Both the position numbers and the translations under genes were made by a program. A stretch of DNA of 64,000 bases from CAYJBH01 sp964370605 (lineage in GTDB: Bacteria; Bacillota; Clostridia; Oscillospirales; Ruminococcaceae): NCBI GenBank assembly GCA_964370605.1, contig CAYJJX010000004.1:1-64000 (forward strand). Reading direction: 5' to 3'. The first letter of the stretch is position 1. Every line of letters starts with the position of its first letter. A model generated the notes under the pieces. The model was not told where the DNA came from. It saw only the letters and a list, made by a program, of their open reading frames with translations, and searched no databases. Shown piece by piece: positions 9,029 through 17,990 of the stretch.

Positions 9029-10666
9029 CTATCTGAGACGATCATAAGCTGCGTTGTAGATTTCTTCGATTCTGTCAGCGCCTTGCTCATTGAGTTGGGC
9101 TACCATAGCATCCCATTCGCTCATGTCTTTTGCACCGGTGATAAATGCGTCGATCTCTTGGTTGAATACATTTATTACGTCTGCTGTCAGTCCAACAACT
9201 TCATCTGCCTCCTCGCCTGTGAATACAGGTGAAGGAACGATATATTGAACAGTGCCGGCGTCTGTGAATTCTTGGATGCGATCGCCAAACTCGATGAAGG
9301 TGGGATCACTTACCTGACGGTAGGTGGACTCATCAACATAAGGAGCAAAGGCAAGCAGTCCAACACCGATTTCGCCTTGGATTCCGATAAAGTGGTCAGG
9401 AGCGTCTGCTGTGGCTTCTACGATTTCCGGAACGATTGTCGGGTACTCTTCCATTGTATAGTGGACGCCTTCCACGCCGAAGTTGGTGATCATTCTGCCT
9501 TCTTCGGTATACATCCAGTTGATTAGTGAAATTGCTTCTGCAACGTTGTCAAGCTGTGAGCTGATGGTCATGCCGCCGCCCCAGTCGCGCTCATAACGAT
9601 TCGCTCTTGTTGTGCCGTTTGGATTTTCCATTGGTGCAACGAGGTCGAAGTAAGCATCTTCATCGATTTCGCGAAGTGCGGGATTGTATACACGTCCGCT
9701 GAAACTGCAGTTGTCATATACAAACATCATTGTGCCGTTGCTGAGTTTTTCAAACATTTGGTCCCTTGACATGATTGCATAGTCAGGATCGAGGAGTCCG
9801 TCGGCATATGCTTGTCTCATGAATTCGACAACCGCAACGAAGCTCTCTTCTGTCGGGCCGTATACCCATTTGTCCTCGTTGGGTTCGTAGTACATACCGT
9901 TTTGATCATCAAAGCCGGTGAATCCACCTGAACCAAGCGGATATGCATACTGTCCAAGCAGGTAGTTTGTGCCGTTTCTTGAGCTAAATCCGACCATGTC
10001 GGGATATGCTTCTTTTATTGCAAGCATTGCATCATACAGCTCGTCCCAGGTGGTGGGAGCCGGAATGTCAAGCTCGGTCAAGAGGTCGGCACGAATCTGA
10101 CCCATCGGAGCAACGGGAACACGGTAATACTCAAGGTCTTGGAAGTCATATGTCTTGCCGTTTACCTGACGTGAATTGGTGGCAAGTGCACGGTCTTCGG
10201 CATTGACGATTGCAAGATAGTCTTTTGCTTCTTCCGGATAATCAGAGATAGCGGCGAGCATTCCGATGCTACCGTATTGGCTGATATTATCGGTAGATGT
10301 GTTTGTCATGATGTCGGGCATGTCGTTTGATGCAAAAGCTGTAGCTTGTTTTGCTTCAAAGTCAGATTCCGGGATCGGTTGCACGATGATCTCGGCGTTT
10401 GTTGCATCTTTAATTGCTGCGAAAACAGGAGCATCTACTTCCATTTTTTGTTGGTTGCTCTCCGGCATCATCATGGTGAACGACGGTGCGCTCTCCAGCC
10501 AAAGAGTTTTTCCGGCCATGTCATCGGTTTCTTCGCCATCGGCTTGTGATTCTGAAGCGGGTGCTTCGGACGAATCAGGTGCCACCTCAGCAGGTTGGCA
10601 AGCGGTTAAAGAAAAAATAAGTGTCAGTGCTAACAGTAATGCAACTACTCGCTTGAGTCTGTTCAT
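9029..10666 (-). CDS. ABC transporter solute-binding lipoprotein
   Basis: A 545-residue extracellular sugar-binding protein of the family 1 (LplA-like) type. A signal peptide ends in the lipobox LTAC, with the lipid-bearing cysteine at about residue 23, followed by an acidic low-complexity linker and a large binding domain. The long size is typical of proteins paired with YtcP/YteP-type permeases. It is anchored outside the membrane and would deliver oligosaccharides to the permeases encoded just upstream. The ribosome site AGGAG is well placed. The ligand is inferred from the surrounding hydrolases, not seen. Confidence 0.93.
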   Translation of the reverse strand: MNRLKRVVALLLALTLIFSLTACQPAEVAPDSSEAPASESQADGEETDDMAGKTLWLESAPSFTMMMPESNQQKMEVDAPVFAAIKDATNAEIIVQPIPESDFEAKQATAFASNDMPDIMTNTSTDNISQYGSIGMLAAISDYPEEAKDYLAIVNAEDRALATNSRQVNGKTYDFQDLEYYRVPVAPMGQIRADLLTELDIPAPTTWDELYDAMLAIKEAYPDMVGFSSRNGTNYLLGQYAYPLGSGGFTGFDDQNGMYYEPNEDKWVYGPTEESFVAVVEFMRQAYADGLLDPDYAIMSRDQMFEKLSNGTMMFVYDNCSFSGRVYNPALREIDEDAYFDLVAPMENPNGTTRANRYERDWGGGMTISSQLDNVAEAISLINWMYTEEGRMITNFGVEGVHYTMEEYPTIVPEIVEATADAPDHFIGIQGEIGVGLLAFAPYVDESTYRQVSDPTFIEFGDRIQEFTDAGTVQYIVPSPVFTGEEADEVVGLTADVINVFNQEIDAFITGAKDMSEWDAMVAQLNEQGADRIEEIYNAAYDRLR

Positions 10667-10708
10667 AACTTTCTCCTCTTTTGTTTTTTTAAAAAGTGTA
10701 TTTTAGTT

Positions 10709-11587
10709 TTAACCTTTGACTGAGCCGACCATCACCCCCTTAACAAAGTGTTTTTGTACGAATGGGTACACTATCAAAATTGGCAAAACGGTGATGAAAA
10801 CGACAGCGTACTTTATATTTGTGCCAAGCACAGACCCATCTGCCGCTACCGATGCGGCGCTTGAAGCAGATGCGTCAGAGCCTAAAACGATATTTCGGAG
10901 TACCAGCTGCATTGGATATTTTATACTGTCATCGAGATAGATGAGTGCGGGGAAGAAACTGTTCCAATGTGCTACGGCATAAAACAGAACCATGGTGGCA
11001 AGCACCGCCTTTGAAAGGGGCAATATGATGCTGAAGAATATTCTTAGATCGTTGGCGCCGTCTATATATGCCGATTCAATCAGTGCATCCGGTATTCCGG
11101 CGAAAAACGTTCTCATGATTATCATATACCAAACGTTGATTGCGGTCGGCAATACGATAGAGAAGATGGTGTTGTCGATGTTGAGTGCGTTTACGAGCAT
11201 GTAGTTGGAAATCATTCCTGCATCGAAAAACATGGTGAAGATTATAATCAGTGTGAAAAATTTTACACCAAACATCTTTTTGCGCGACAAAGGGTATGCG
11301 CAAAGAGCGGTCATAGCAACGTTTATGAATGTTCCGACAATTGTGTAGACGATTGTGTTTTTGTATGAATTTGGTATGTCCGGATCTCCGATTACATACT
11401 CGTACGCTCTAAAGTTTATTCCTTGCGGAAAGAGTGAAACCTCGCCCCTCATTACTGCGTTGCCATCGCTTATGGAAACAATGAACATGTAGTACAGTGG
11501 ATAAACTATAACAAAGCAGAATGCTAATATCAGAACTAAAGAGAAAATGCTAAAAAACTTATCGGATTTTGAATCCTGTATGCGCAT
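10709..11587 (-). CDS. Sugar ABC transporter permease (YtcP/LplC type)
   Basis: A 292-residue inner-membrane permease with six predicted helices. The EAA-loop region that contacts the ATPase reads ESAYIDGANDLRIFFSIILP. It ends in VKGVMVGSVKG, the usual tail of this family. It pairs with the permease encoded 12 bases upstream. There is no ATPase gene in the cluster, which is normal for this class; a shared MsmX-like ATPase elsewhere would energise it (established for the family, not seen here). Confidence 0.93.
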   Translation of the reverse strand: MRIQDSKSDKFFSIFSLVLILAFCFVIVYPLYYMFIVSISDGNAVMRGEVSLFPQGINFRAYEYVIGDPDIPNSYKNTIVYTIVGTFINVAMTALCAYPLSRKKMFGVKFFTLIIIFTMFFDAGMISNYMLVNALNIDNTIFSIVLPTAINVWYMIIMRTFFAGIPDALIESAYIDGANDLRIFFSIILPLSKAVLATMVLFYAVAHWNSFFPALIYLDDSIKYPMQLVLRNIVLGSDASASSAASVAADGSVLGTNIKYAVVFITVLPILIVYPFVQKHFVKGVMVGSVKG

Positions 11588-11599
11588 TATCCACCTCCT

Positions 11600-12508
11600 T
11601 TACCAAAGACTGGTTTGTCCGATTTTATCCGCGATTTTGTTTGCCGATATGATCAATATCAGTGCGATTACCGATTGAAACAGGCTAACGGCAGAACTAT
11701 AACTGTAGTCGGCGCCCAACAAGCCACGGCGGTAAACATATGTGCTGATGACGTCTGCGGTTGAATATGTTGCACCGGTATAAAGAAGAATGATTTTTTC
11801 ATATCCGACGCTCAGCATACGTCCGACGGTCAAAAGGAATTGAATCGAAATAACCGGCGCAATAGAAGGCAGGCTTATCGACCAAAGCTGGCGGAATTTG
11901 TTTGCACCGTCAAGAGCAGAGGCTTCGTATAGTTCTGTGTCGACACCTGCAAGAGCCGCGAGGTAGATGATGGAGCCCCAACCTGCAAACTGCCATATTT
12001 CACTGAAGATATAAACCGGTCTGAACCATTGCGGTTGCGACATAAATGGGATTGTCTCAAGCCCCATCGCCACTCTGAGCATGTTGATTGCTCCATCGCT
12101 CGCGAGCACGTTGACCACGAATCCGCAAACGACAACCGTTGACAAAAAGTAGGGAAGATATGTTATCGATTGAGACATTTTTTTGAATCTTGTGCTACGT
12201 ATATTGTTGATAAGCAGCGCCAAGATAATCGGTATCGGAAAATAAAACACCATCAAAAGAAGATTTAGCACTATCGTGTTTTTAAGTATGTTCCAGAAGT
12301 ACGGATCGGTGATGAATGATTCAAAATGTTCAAATCCCACCCACTCGCTTTCCCATATTCCGATGAAAGCATTGAAGTCTTTGAATGCAATGATGAGCCA
12401 GCTCATAGCGCCGTATTTGAAAACTATAAAGTAGAGTAATGGCAGAGCGAATAACAAATATAGGTATCTGCTTTCATACAGTCTTTTGGGTATGTTTATT
12501 TTATTCAT
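11600..12508 (-). CDS. Sugar ABC transporter permease (YteP/LplB type)
   Basis: A 302-residue membrane protein with about six helices and the coupling-loop motif YEASALDGANKFRQLWSISL. It ends in KIADKIGQTSLW, characteristic of LplB-like permeases. It is the first of the two permeases in the leftward operon and should form the channel as a heterodimer with its neighbour. Gene order (YhcH, B-type permease, C-type permease, binding protein) supports co-transcription from the promoter at 13059-13087. Confidence 0.93.
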   Translation of the reverse strand: MNKINIPKRLYESRYLYLLFALPLLYFIVFKYGAMSWLIIAFKDFNAFIGIWESEWVGFEHFESFITDPYFWNILKNTIVLNLLLMVFYFPIPIILALLINNIRSTRFKKMSQSITYLPYFLSTVVVCGFVVNVLASDGAINMLRVAMGLETIPFMSQPQWFRPVYIFSEIWQFAGWGSIIYLAALAGVDTELYEASALDGANKFRQLWSISLPSIAPVISIQFLLTVGRMLSVGYEKIILLYTGATYSTADVISTYVYRRGLLGADYSYSSAVSLFQSVIALILIISANKIADKIGQTSLW

Positions 12509-12540
12509 GTCATTTCTCCTGAATACAAACGAACCTTAAA

Positions 12541-12999
12541 TTATCTAAACTTTACCTTTACAACCAGTTTTACCGAATGCTTGGCCTCTCCGACACGACA
12601 GCAGGGTTTGTGTGCATCCCAAGGGAAAAATACAGCAAATTCCTGCGGCTTCAAAGTGAGTTTGGTAAAATGGTCGGTATCTTGATAAAACATTATATCT
12701 TTCTGCTCATCATACTCATCGCAGATGGTCAAATTGCTCCGATCTGCGACAAATATACCTTCTTCGCCGTCCAGCACCAACTGGATGTCACAGTATCGCT
12801 CATGTGCTTCGTATTTTACATCATCGAGCTCCTTAAGATCAAATGACGTTAAAAAGGCATAACAGTCATCGCCCGATGCGCCATAGTTTTTTGCTGAAAG
12901 ATCGGTTAAGTCGATACTCTCAATCAGTCGGGCAGCCTTGCCGAAATTTTCGCTAATTGTGCTGTAAGTGTTTAAATTTTTAATAGTATCTTTAATCAA
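12541..12999 (-). CDS. YhcH/YjgK/YiaL family protein
   Basis: A 152-residue cupin-like protein of the YhcH/EbgC family. Members are found with sialic acid, beta-galactoside or other sugar operons and may act as anomerases or sugar-binding helpers. Family features include YEAHERYCDIQLVLDGEE and the histidine region FFPWDAHKPCC. I place the start at a TTG (12997-12999) preceded by AAGGAGAG at good spacing; the ATG at 13018-13020 has no ribosome site, and the longest frame would begin upstream of the promoter. It is the first gene of the leftward operon. Confidence 0.85.
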   Translation of the reverse strand: MIKDTIKNLNTYSTISENFGKAARLIESIDLTDLSAKNYGASGDDCYAFLTSFDLKELDDVKYEAHERYCDIQLVLDGEEGIFVADRSNLTICDEYDEQKDIMFYQDTDHFTKLTLKPQEFAVFFPWDAHKPCCRVGEAKHSVKLVVKVKFR

Positions 13000-13058
13000 C
13001 TTTCTCTCCTTGTTGTTCATTATTAAAGAACGGTGGTCACGAATTTTCTTATATACAA

Positions 13059-13087
13059 ATAATAACAAGCAAAACCTAAATTGTCAA
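13059..13087 (-). promoter_or_regulatory. Promoter of the leftward transport/hydrolase operon
   Basis: The minus strand carries TTGACA (13082-13087), a 17-base spacer and TATTAT (13059-13064). This is a near-consensus promoter about 60 bases before the TTG start of the YhcH-type gene. It is divergent from the promoter at 13209-13237. Confidence 0.75.
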
Positions 13088-13208
13088 TATTTTTTTGAAT
13101 TCTTGTATTATTTTGTAAAATACGCCAAGTCGCGTATATTTGTATTGTTTAAAATGCACGAACATATATAAATTATTAAAAAAATATATTAAAATCATCA
13201 AAAACATA

Positions 13209-13237
13209 TTGACAGAGTTGTCATCGAGCTCTATAAT
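13209..13237 (+). promoter_or_regulatory. Promoter of the RraA/HpcH aldolase pair
   Basis: TTGACA (13209-13214) and TATAAT (13232-13237) are consensus hexamers with a 17-base spacer. The unusually strong core implies that a repressor holds it off; see the palindromes at 13251-13278. Confidence 0.85.
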
Positions 13238-13250
13238 GGTTATGAAAATA

Positions 13251-13278
13251 GTTGGACAATGTTCAACAATAATGAACA
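13251..13278. promoter_or_regulatory. Candidate operator: overlapping inverted repeats
   Basis: Two overlapping palindromes sit just after the -10 box. GTTGGAC-AAT-GTTCAAC (13251-13267) has one mismatch, and TGTTCA-N7-TGAACA (13260-13278) is perfect. The position over the transcription start suits repression. The regulator is unknown; the local IclR, AraC or ROK protein is a candidate. Confidence 0.5.
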
Positions 13279-13293
13279 ACAAAGAGGATTGAG

Positions 13294-14037
13294 ATGGAAA
13301 GATTAAGTTATTCAGAGCTGCTGAAACTAAAAAGATGGAACACTCCTACGATATATAACGGCTGGGAGATGATAACAAAACTTGAGAGGACGCAAGGCGG
13401 GTTCAACCGGATGCCGTGCAACGACTATATGCCGCAGATGGGGCCGATGGTTGGATATGCTGTGACACTTGAAGTTGAGCCAAGCAATCCTGCGCATCAG
13501 ACAGGAAATCCGAATGCACTCAAAGAGTTTATTGAATTTGTAAACAGCATCGAAGGACCAAAGATTTTGGTGGTAAAAGACCGTGATAAGCAACACATCG
13601 GATCTTTTTGGGGCGAGGTTGGTGCGAACTTGTACAAGAGACTCGGATGTGTTGGTACTATAACCGATGGAAGCATTAGAGACGTCGATGAGATGACAAA
13701 CGCAGGTTTTAAGGCTATTGCAAAGCAGATGTGCGTAGGCCACGCTTACAGTACTCCTGCAAAATGGGGAGGCGAGGTCGAGGTGTTTGACTGCAAAATA
13801 AAAACCGGAGATCTGATACATGCCGACAAGCACGGTTTTCTTGTGATTGAGCCGGATGTACAACAAAACCTTATCGACAGCGTGATCTTTATGGACAACA
13901 ACGAGTGCAACAATCTTCTGAATATTTCCCGCAACAGCCTTGAGTTGAGCGATGAAGAATTTATTGCAACATACCTTGAAGGGGTAGGCAACTTTAAGAA
14001 GCAGTGCATGGAATTTAAAGAAGGGGGTAATAAATGA
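13294..14037 (+). CDS. RraA-like / HMG-type aldolase
   Basis: A 247-residue protein of the RraA / 4-hydroxy-4-methyl-2-oxoglutarate aldolase superfamily. These are class II lyases or decarboxylases acting on oxo-acids, formerly annotated as menaquinone methyltransferases. The core motif WGEVGANLYKRLGCVGT followed by TDGSIRD supplies the glycine loop and the metal/substrate Arg-Asp. It overlaps the HpcH-type aldolase gene by 4 bases (ATGA), so translation is coupled and the two enzymes probably act on successive intermediates. The ribosome site AGAGGA lies 6-7 bases from the ATG. The substrate is inferred to be a sugar-derived oxo-acid. Confidence 0.85.
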   Translation: MERLSYSELLKLKRWNTPTIYNGWEMITKLERTQGGFNRMPCNDYMPQMGPMVGYAVTLEVEPSNPAHQTGNPNALKEFIEFVNSIEGPKILVVKDRDKQHIGSFWGEVGANLYKRLGCVGTITDGSIRDVDEMTNAGFKAIAKQMCVGHAYSTPAKWGGEVEVFDCKIKTGDLIHADKHGFLVIEPDVQQNLIDSVIFMDNNECNNLLNISRNSLELSDEEFIATYLEGVGNFKKQCMEFKEGGNK

Positions 14038-14846
14038 ACCAATCGGAGTTGAAAAAAGCATTTACCGAGGGAACTCAGGTATTTGGCACGATGATATCCT
14101 CACCCTCTCCACGTTGGGTTAGCGAGATTACTAAGGTAGGGGTGGATTTTGTGTTTATCGACACAGAACATATGCCGATCGATCGCGGCACGATGGCGTG
14201 GATGAGTCAAGCATATAAGGCGATAGGCGTTGCGCCGGTTGTACGTGTTTCTTCACCCGATCCGTACAAGGCTTGCGAGGCTTTTGATGCCGGAGCCGTA
14301 GGGGTAGTGTTTCCATATGTCGAGACGGTCGAAGAGGTGAAAAAACTTGTCGGAGCAGCAAAATACCGACCGCTGAAAGGTGAGCGGCTGCAGAATGTTC
14401 TCGACGCTAAAGAGGTATTGAGCGATAAAGAGGCGAACTACCTCAAAACATTTAACAACGGCAATCTGGTAATATTGAACATTGAAAGTAAAAAAGCGGT
14501 GGATAATCTTGATGCACTTTTGAGTGTAGAAGGGGTAGATGCGGTTTTGATCGGCCCACACGATCTTTCTATCAATCTTGGGATTCCGGAAGAGTATGAC
14601 AACCCGCTTTTTGAAGAGTATGTCGAGAAGATAATCAACTGTTGCGTTAAACATAAAAAGGGAATAGGAAACCATTTTTCGGCAGACATGAACAAACAGA
14701 TTGCTTGGGCGAAAAAAGGCATGAATATCTGCATGTGGAATGTAGACTACATTCGCTTTATTCAGGCAATGCAACAGGACTTCACAAAATTTAGGACCGA
14801 GATGGGTCAAAATACGATAAAGGCTGAAGACGCAGGAGCGGTATAA
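14034..14846 (+). CDS. HpcH/HpaI-type class II aldolase
   Basis: A 270-residue TIM-barrel, metal-dependent aldolase of the HpcH/HpaI/GarL family, which splits 2-oxo-hydroxy acids to pyruvate (or a related oxo-acid) and an aldehyde. Recognisable parts are the base loop VFIDTEHMP, the arginine in VVRVSSPDP, the metal glutamate in LNIESKKAV and the metal aspartate in IGPHDLSINLG. The usual PxGxRG loop is degenerate here (RPLKGERLQN), so substrate preference may differ. Its start overlaps the RraA-like gene. With the downstream dehydrogenase and glycerate kinase it could turn a sugar-acid fragment into a glycolytic intermediate; that route is inference. Confidence 0.88.
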   Translation: MNQSELKKAFTEGTQVFGTMISSPSPRWVSEITKVGVDFVFIDTEHMPIDRGTMAWMSQAYKAIGVAPVVRVSSPDPYKACEAFDAGAVGVVFPYVETVEEVKKLVGAAKYRPLKGERLQNVLDAKEVLSDKEANYLKTFNNGNLVILNIESKKAVDNLDALLSVEGVDAVLIGPHDLSINLGIPEEYDNPLFEEYVEKIINCCVKHKKGIGNHFSADMNKQIAWAKKGMNICMWNVDYIRFIQAMQQDFTKFRTEMGQNTIKAEDAGAV

Positions 14847-14986
14847 CCGACGCGAAAGAGGGTTGAAAAAATGCAACCCTACAATAAGTCGCAATGAATC
14901 CATGTTTCATTCAAGCAAAAGCGTTTGGAAGAAGCGGTGCTTTGCGATGCAATCGGAAAAGTTTCGGGGAAGGAATGGTTACAAGC

Positions 14987-16855
14987 ATGAAAAAGAGAAC
15001 ACCATATTACAACGGCGATGAATTTGCTCTCATGTCGAAACATGACGGTGGATTGCGACATGTGGTCGGTGCCTCAAACTATCAAGTAATGAGGGCAAAC
15101 AGGACAAATCCATCAACTGCCGACGACATTGGAAATACCTATAATCACGCTCCGATGATGACCTATTGGAGGTCAAAGTTTTATCTTCAATACCTCTCAA
15201 ATCCGGTGGGCGAGCACCAAGGAGCAGGAATATCACTGCTTAGCCGTTCCGACAACGGAATTGACTGGGAGAAACCGAAGATATCTTTTCCGGCCGTTAC
15301 CGTAAAAGCAGGCGTATACAACTGCGAGGGCTCTGACCCTGTAGTGGTGCCGGAAGAAAAAGACTGTTATATGCATCAGCGTATGGCCTTTTTCCATTCT
15401 TCTGATGATCGGCTACTCGTCAGTGGTTTTTATGGACATTCACCTCATTATGAGCTTTGTCCGTGGGTAAATTACGGCATGGGGCGAGCGGTGCGAGAGG
15501 TGTATGAAGACGGCACGTTTGGAGAGGTCTATTTTATACATTATCTTGAAAAGTCCGGCTTCACTCCCGAGTTGTTGCCTTTTAAAGTGTATACCGAATG
15601 CACCGATAAAGGATTTGTCAAGGCGTGCGAAGAGTTGCTGGGGGACAGGTTTGTGACACAGCAATGGTCGGAAGAGCATGGGAACGACGACAAATATGTC
15701 TATCTTAAGACCCCGGCAGAATTTGAAACTGGAATGGCACAGCAGGCCGGTGGGGAGGCCAATATTCCCTATGAGTCTGCATCGAGTTTTTGTTGGTACC
15801 ATATTGACGAGCGCACCGTGGTAGCACTTTGGAAACAGTCCCGTGTCGCACGAAGCGACGATGGAGGGGACAGCTGGGAATTTTGTACCGAACACAGTTT
15901 TGCTACTTCAGGCGCAAAGAGTTGGGGGCAAAAAACAGAGGATGGACGATATGCCATAGCATACGACAACAGTCTCTCTAGTGAGCACAGATACCCTCTT
16001 GTCACGGTGGTGTCGGAGGATGGTATTGAATTTGACGACATGGCATGTGTATTCGGCGAGGTGCCTCCCAAGAGATACGATGGCACCTACAAAGATTTTG
16101 GTCCGCAATATATCAGAGGCATATGCGAGGGTCATAAGGAATATCCGTCCAATAGCATGTGGTTGTGCCACAGCATCAACAAGGAGGATATCGGGGTCAC
16201 CCGTATTCCGGTACCGATTCGTCGAGAGGTTACCGAACATGTGAACGATGATTTTTCCGACTGTGCCGATGGGTATATTACCGATTGGAATATTTACAGC
16301 ACAAAATGGTCGACGGTAACTCCTTACAAAATGTTTGATGAAATCAACTGCATGAGAATTGCGGACAGCGATCCGTGTGATTATGCAAGGGCAATGAGAA
16401 TTTTCAAAGACAGCAAAAAAGTTTCGGTATCGCTGGAATTCATGTGCGAAGCATATTCTGAAGATTTATTCATCGAGCTTTGTGACAGTGCCGGCAACGT
16501 TGCCACAAGGGTGACCGTTGGTAATAAGGCAGTGTCGGTAAGGTATGGTTCTGACAGTGAGGCAGCATTTGAATATCCGATCAGCATAGCATGGCACGAG
16601 TTGACAATAGAAGCGGATTGCACCACAAATTCTTATGAAGTGATTTTCGACAATCAAGTATTTGAGTATATGGGAGCCAAGAGGTTTTTACAGCGGGTCA
16701 ACAGTATCGAGCGCGCGGTAATCAGAACCAAACCATTCCGATATTTGCCCAATATTGAGCTGTTGTCAGAGCAACCGGATCTCCAAGACGTGGACAATCC
16801 TGTCGGCGAGCGGTTGTACTATATCAGAAAATTCACCACAAAAGAAGTAGATTGA
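14987..16855 (+). CDS. Asp-box beta-propeller protein (sialidase-like fold)
   Basis: A 622-residue cytoplasmic protein with Asp-box repeats typical of sialidase-type propellers (SRSDNGIDW, ARSDDGGDSW and the weaker VVSEDGIEF) over about residues 30-420, then a C-terminal beta-sandwich-like region. It could be an exo-sialidase-like glycosidase or another propeller enzyme; I could not assign the catalytic arginine triad. There is no signal peptide, so any substrate would be imported. I chose the ATG at 14987: the ATG at 14975 sits directly on the AAGGA site, and the frame opening at 14894 has no ribosome site. It lies about 140 bases past the aldolase pair. Confidence 0.65.
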   Translation: MKKRTPYYNGDEFALMSKHDGGLRHVVGASNYQVMRANRTNPSTADDIGNTYNHAPMMTYWRSKFYLQYLSNPVGEHQGAGISLLSRSDNGIDWEKPKISFPAVTVKAGVYNCEGSDPVVVPEEKDCYMHQRMAFFHSSDDRLLVSGFYGHSPHYELCPWVNYGMGRAVREVYEDGTFGEVYFIHYLEKSGFTPELLPFKVYTECTDKGFVKACEELLGDRFVTQQWSEEHGNDDKYVYLKTPAEFETGMAQQAGGEANIPYESASSFCWYHIDERTVVALWKQSRVARSDDGGDSWEFCTEHSFATSGAKSWGQKTEDGRYAIAYDNSLSSEHRYPLVTVVSEDGIEFDDMACVFGEVPPKRYDGTYKDFGPQYIRGICEGHKEYPSNSMWLCHSINKEDIGVTRIPVPIRREVTEHVNDDFSDCADGYITDWNIYSTKWSTVTPYKMFDEINCMRIADSDPCDYARAMRIFKDSKKVSVSLEFMCEAYSEDLFIELCDSAGNVATRVTVGNKAVSVRYGSDSEAAFEYPISIAWHELTIEADCTTNSYEVIFDNQVFEYMGAKRFLQRVNSIERAVIRTKPFRYLPNIELLSEQPDLQDVDNPVGERLYYIRKFTTKEVD

Positions 16856-16861
16856 TTTTTC

Positions 16862-16896
16862 TGTACAAAACGACAAAAATGTACTATAATTAGTAC
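16862..16896 (+). promoter_or_regulatory. Promoter and operator of the IclR gene
   Basis: TGTACA (16862-16867), a 17-base spacer and TATAAT (16885-16890) form the core. The palindrome GTACTA-TAAT-TAGTAC (16881-16896) covers the -10 box, with further GTAC copies on both sides. This suggests autoregulation by the IclR protein encoded 27 bases downstream. Confidence 0.6.
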
Positions 16897-16922
16897 GTAC
16901 AAAAAACAAAGAAGGTGATCCG

Positions 16923-17693
16923 TTGAAAAATCCAGACGAATACAAGGTGAAATCATTAGCAAAAGCATTGAATATACTAAACTGTTTTAATCAAACGAAT
17001 AGCGAGCTTGGTGTCAGCGAAATTGCTCAGATTACCGGATATCAAAAAACCACGGTACATAATGTGCTTGCAACCTACCAAGAGTTTGGATATGTATATC
17101 AAAATCCCAATACGGATAAATACTCTCTCGGGCTTAATCTGCTGCAATACAGCTTTAAGATTATCAATAGCCTAAAAATCAGGCAGATATTATTGCCATA
17201 CACCATGAAAATATCTGCAAAGACAGACCAAATTTGCATTATAGCCGTACCGCACGAATCGCAGGTGTTTTATATCGATTCATCGCTCGCTATCAACAGC
17301 GAACGCAACATGCGACATCTCACCGGCGAGAGGGCACCTATGTATTGTACAGGCATTGGCAAGTGCATGTTGGCATTTTCCGGCGAAGAATTCATCGATG
17401 ATTATATCAAGAATACTAAACTGGAAAAATTCACCGACTATACGATTACCAACCCAATCGTCTTACGCGAACAGTTGAAAGAGATAAGGCGCAACGGATA
17501 TTCGGTAGACAATATGGAGCATGAATACAATATTCGATGCGTAGCCATCCCGCTCTTTGACCCGGACAAAAATGTGATTGCGGCGTTGAGCGTGAGTGGA
17601 AAGGCCATTGACTTCAATTCGGCAAGCATCGTGGCATACTCAACGATCATGAATGAAATCATCTCGCCTATTCAAAACCATATCCAACTTTAG
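16923..17693 (+). CDS. IclR-family transcriptional regulator
   Basis: A 256-residue regulator. An N-terminal winged helix (about 10-75, including LGVSEIAQITGYQKTTVHNV) is followed by the IclR effector domain (about 90-250, with GERAPMYCTGIGKCMLA and RCVAIPLFD). IclR proteins usually bind small acids or sugar derivatives and control nearby catabolic operons. Translation starts at TTG, preceded by AAGGTGAT at proper spacing. Its location between the aldolase group and the GH84 gene makes it a candidate regulator of the divergent operon at 13.1 kb. Confidence 0.93.
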   Translation: MKNPDEYKVKSLAKALNILNCFNQTNSELGVSEIAQITGYQKTTVHNVLATYQEFGYVYQNPNTDKYSLGLNLLQYSFKIINSLKIRQILLPYTMKISAKTDQICIIAVPHESQVFYIDSSLAINSERNMRHLTGERAPMYCTGIGKCMLAFSGEEFIDDYIKNTKLEKFTDYTITNPIVLREQLKEIRRNGYSVDNMEHEYNIRCVAIPLFDPDKNVIAALSVSGKAIDFNSASIVAYSTIMNEIISPIQNHIQL

Positions 17694-17810
17694 GTCGCGA
17701 AAGAGTGTGGACTTAACAATGCGAAACCTACATAGGTTGTCTATAGGTCAAGTGCCGACGACTGCCGGACGCGGTGAATGAACCGATGACTTGGCGACAC
17801 TACTAATACT

Positions 17811-17900
17811 AAACAAGCTGACACTTTTTGTGCGAGCCCCAAAAGTTAGATCTAAAAACTAACTAATGGGAGGTCAATACAAAAAGTGCCGGCTTGTTTT
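17811..17900. other. Long nested hairpin element in the spacer
   Basis: Outer arms AAACAAGC (17811-17818) and GCTTGTTT (17892-17899) enclose CACTTTTTGT / ACAAAAAGTG arms and an inner AGTTAG / CTAACT hairpin. The right side ends in TTTT. It could be a complex terminator of the IclR gene or a small structured RNA or repeat. The rest of 17694-17990 has no gene. Confidence 0.45.
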
Positions 17901-17990
17901 ATAAAGCGAATAGTATTTATAAAACCCTAACGAAGCACAGCGTGCCGATGATGAGGTATTTATATTTTTTCAAGTTGAACAACTATAAGT

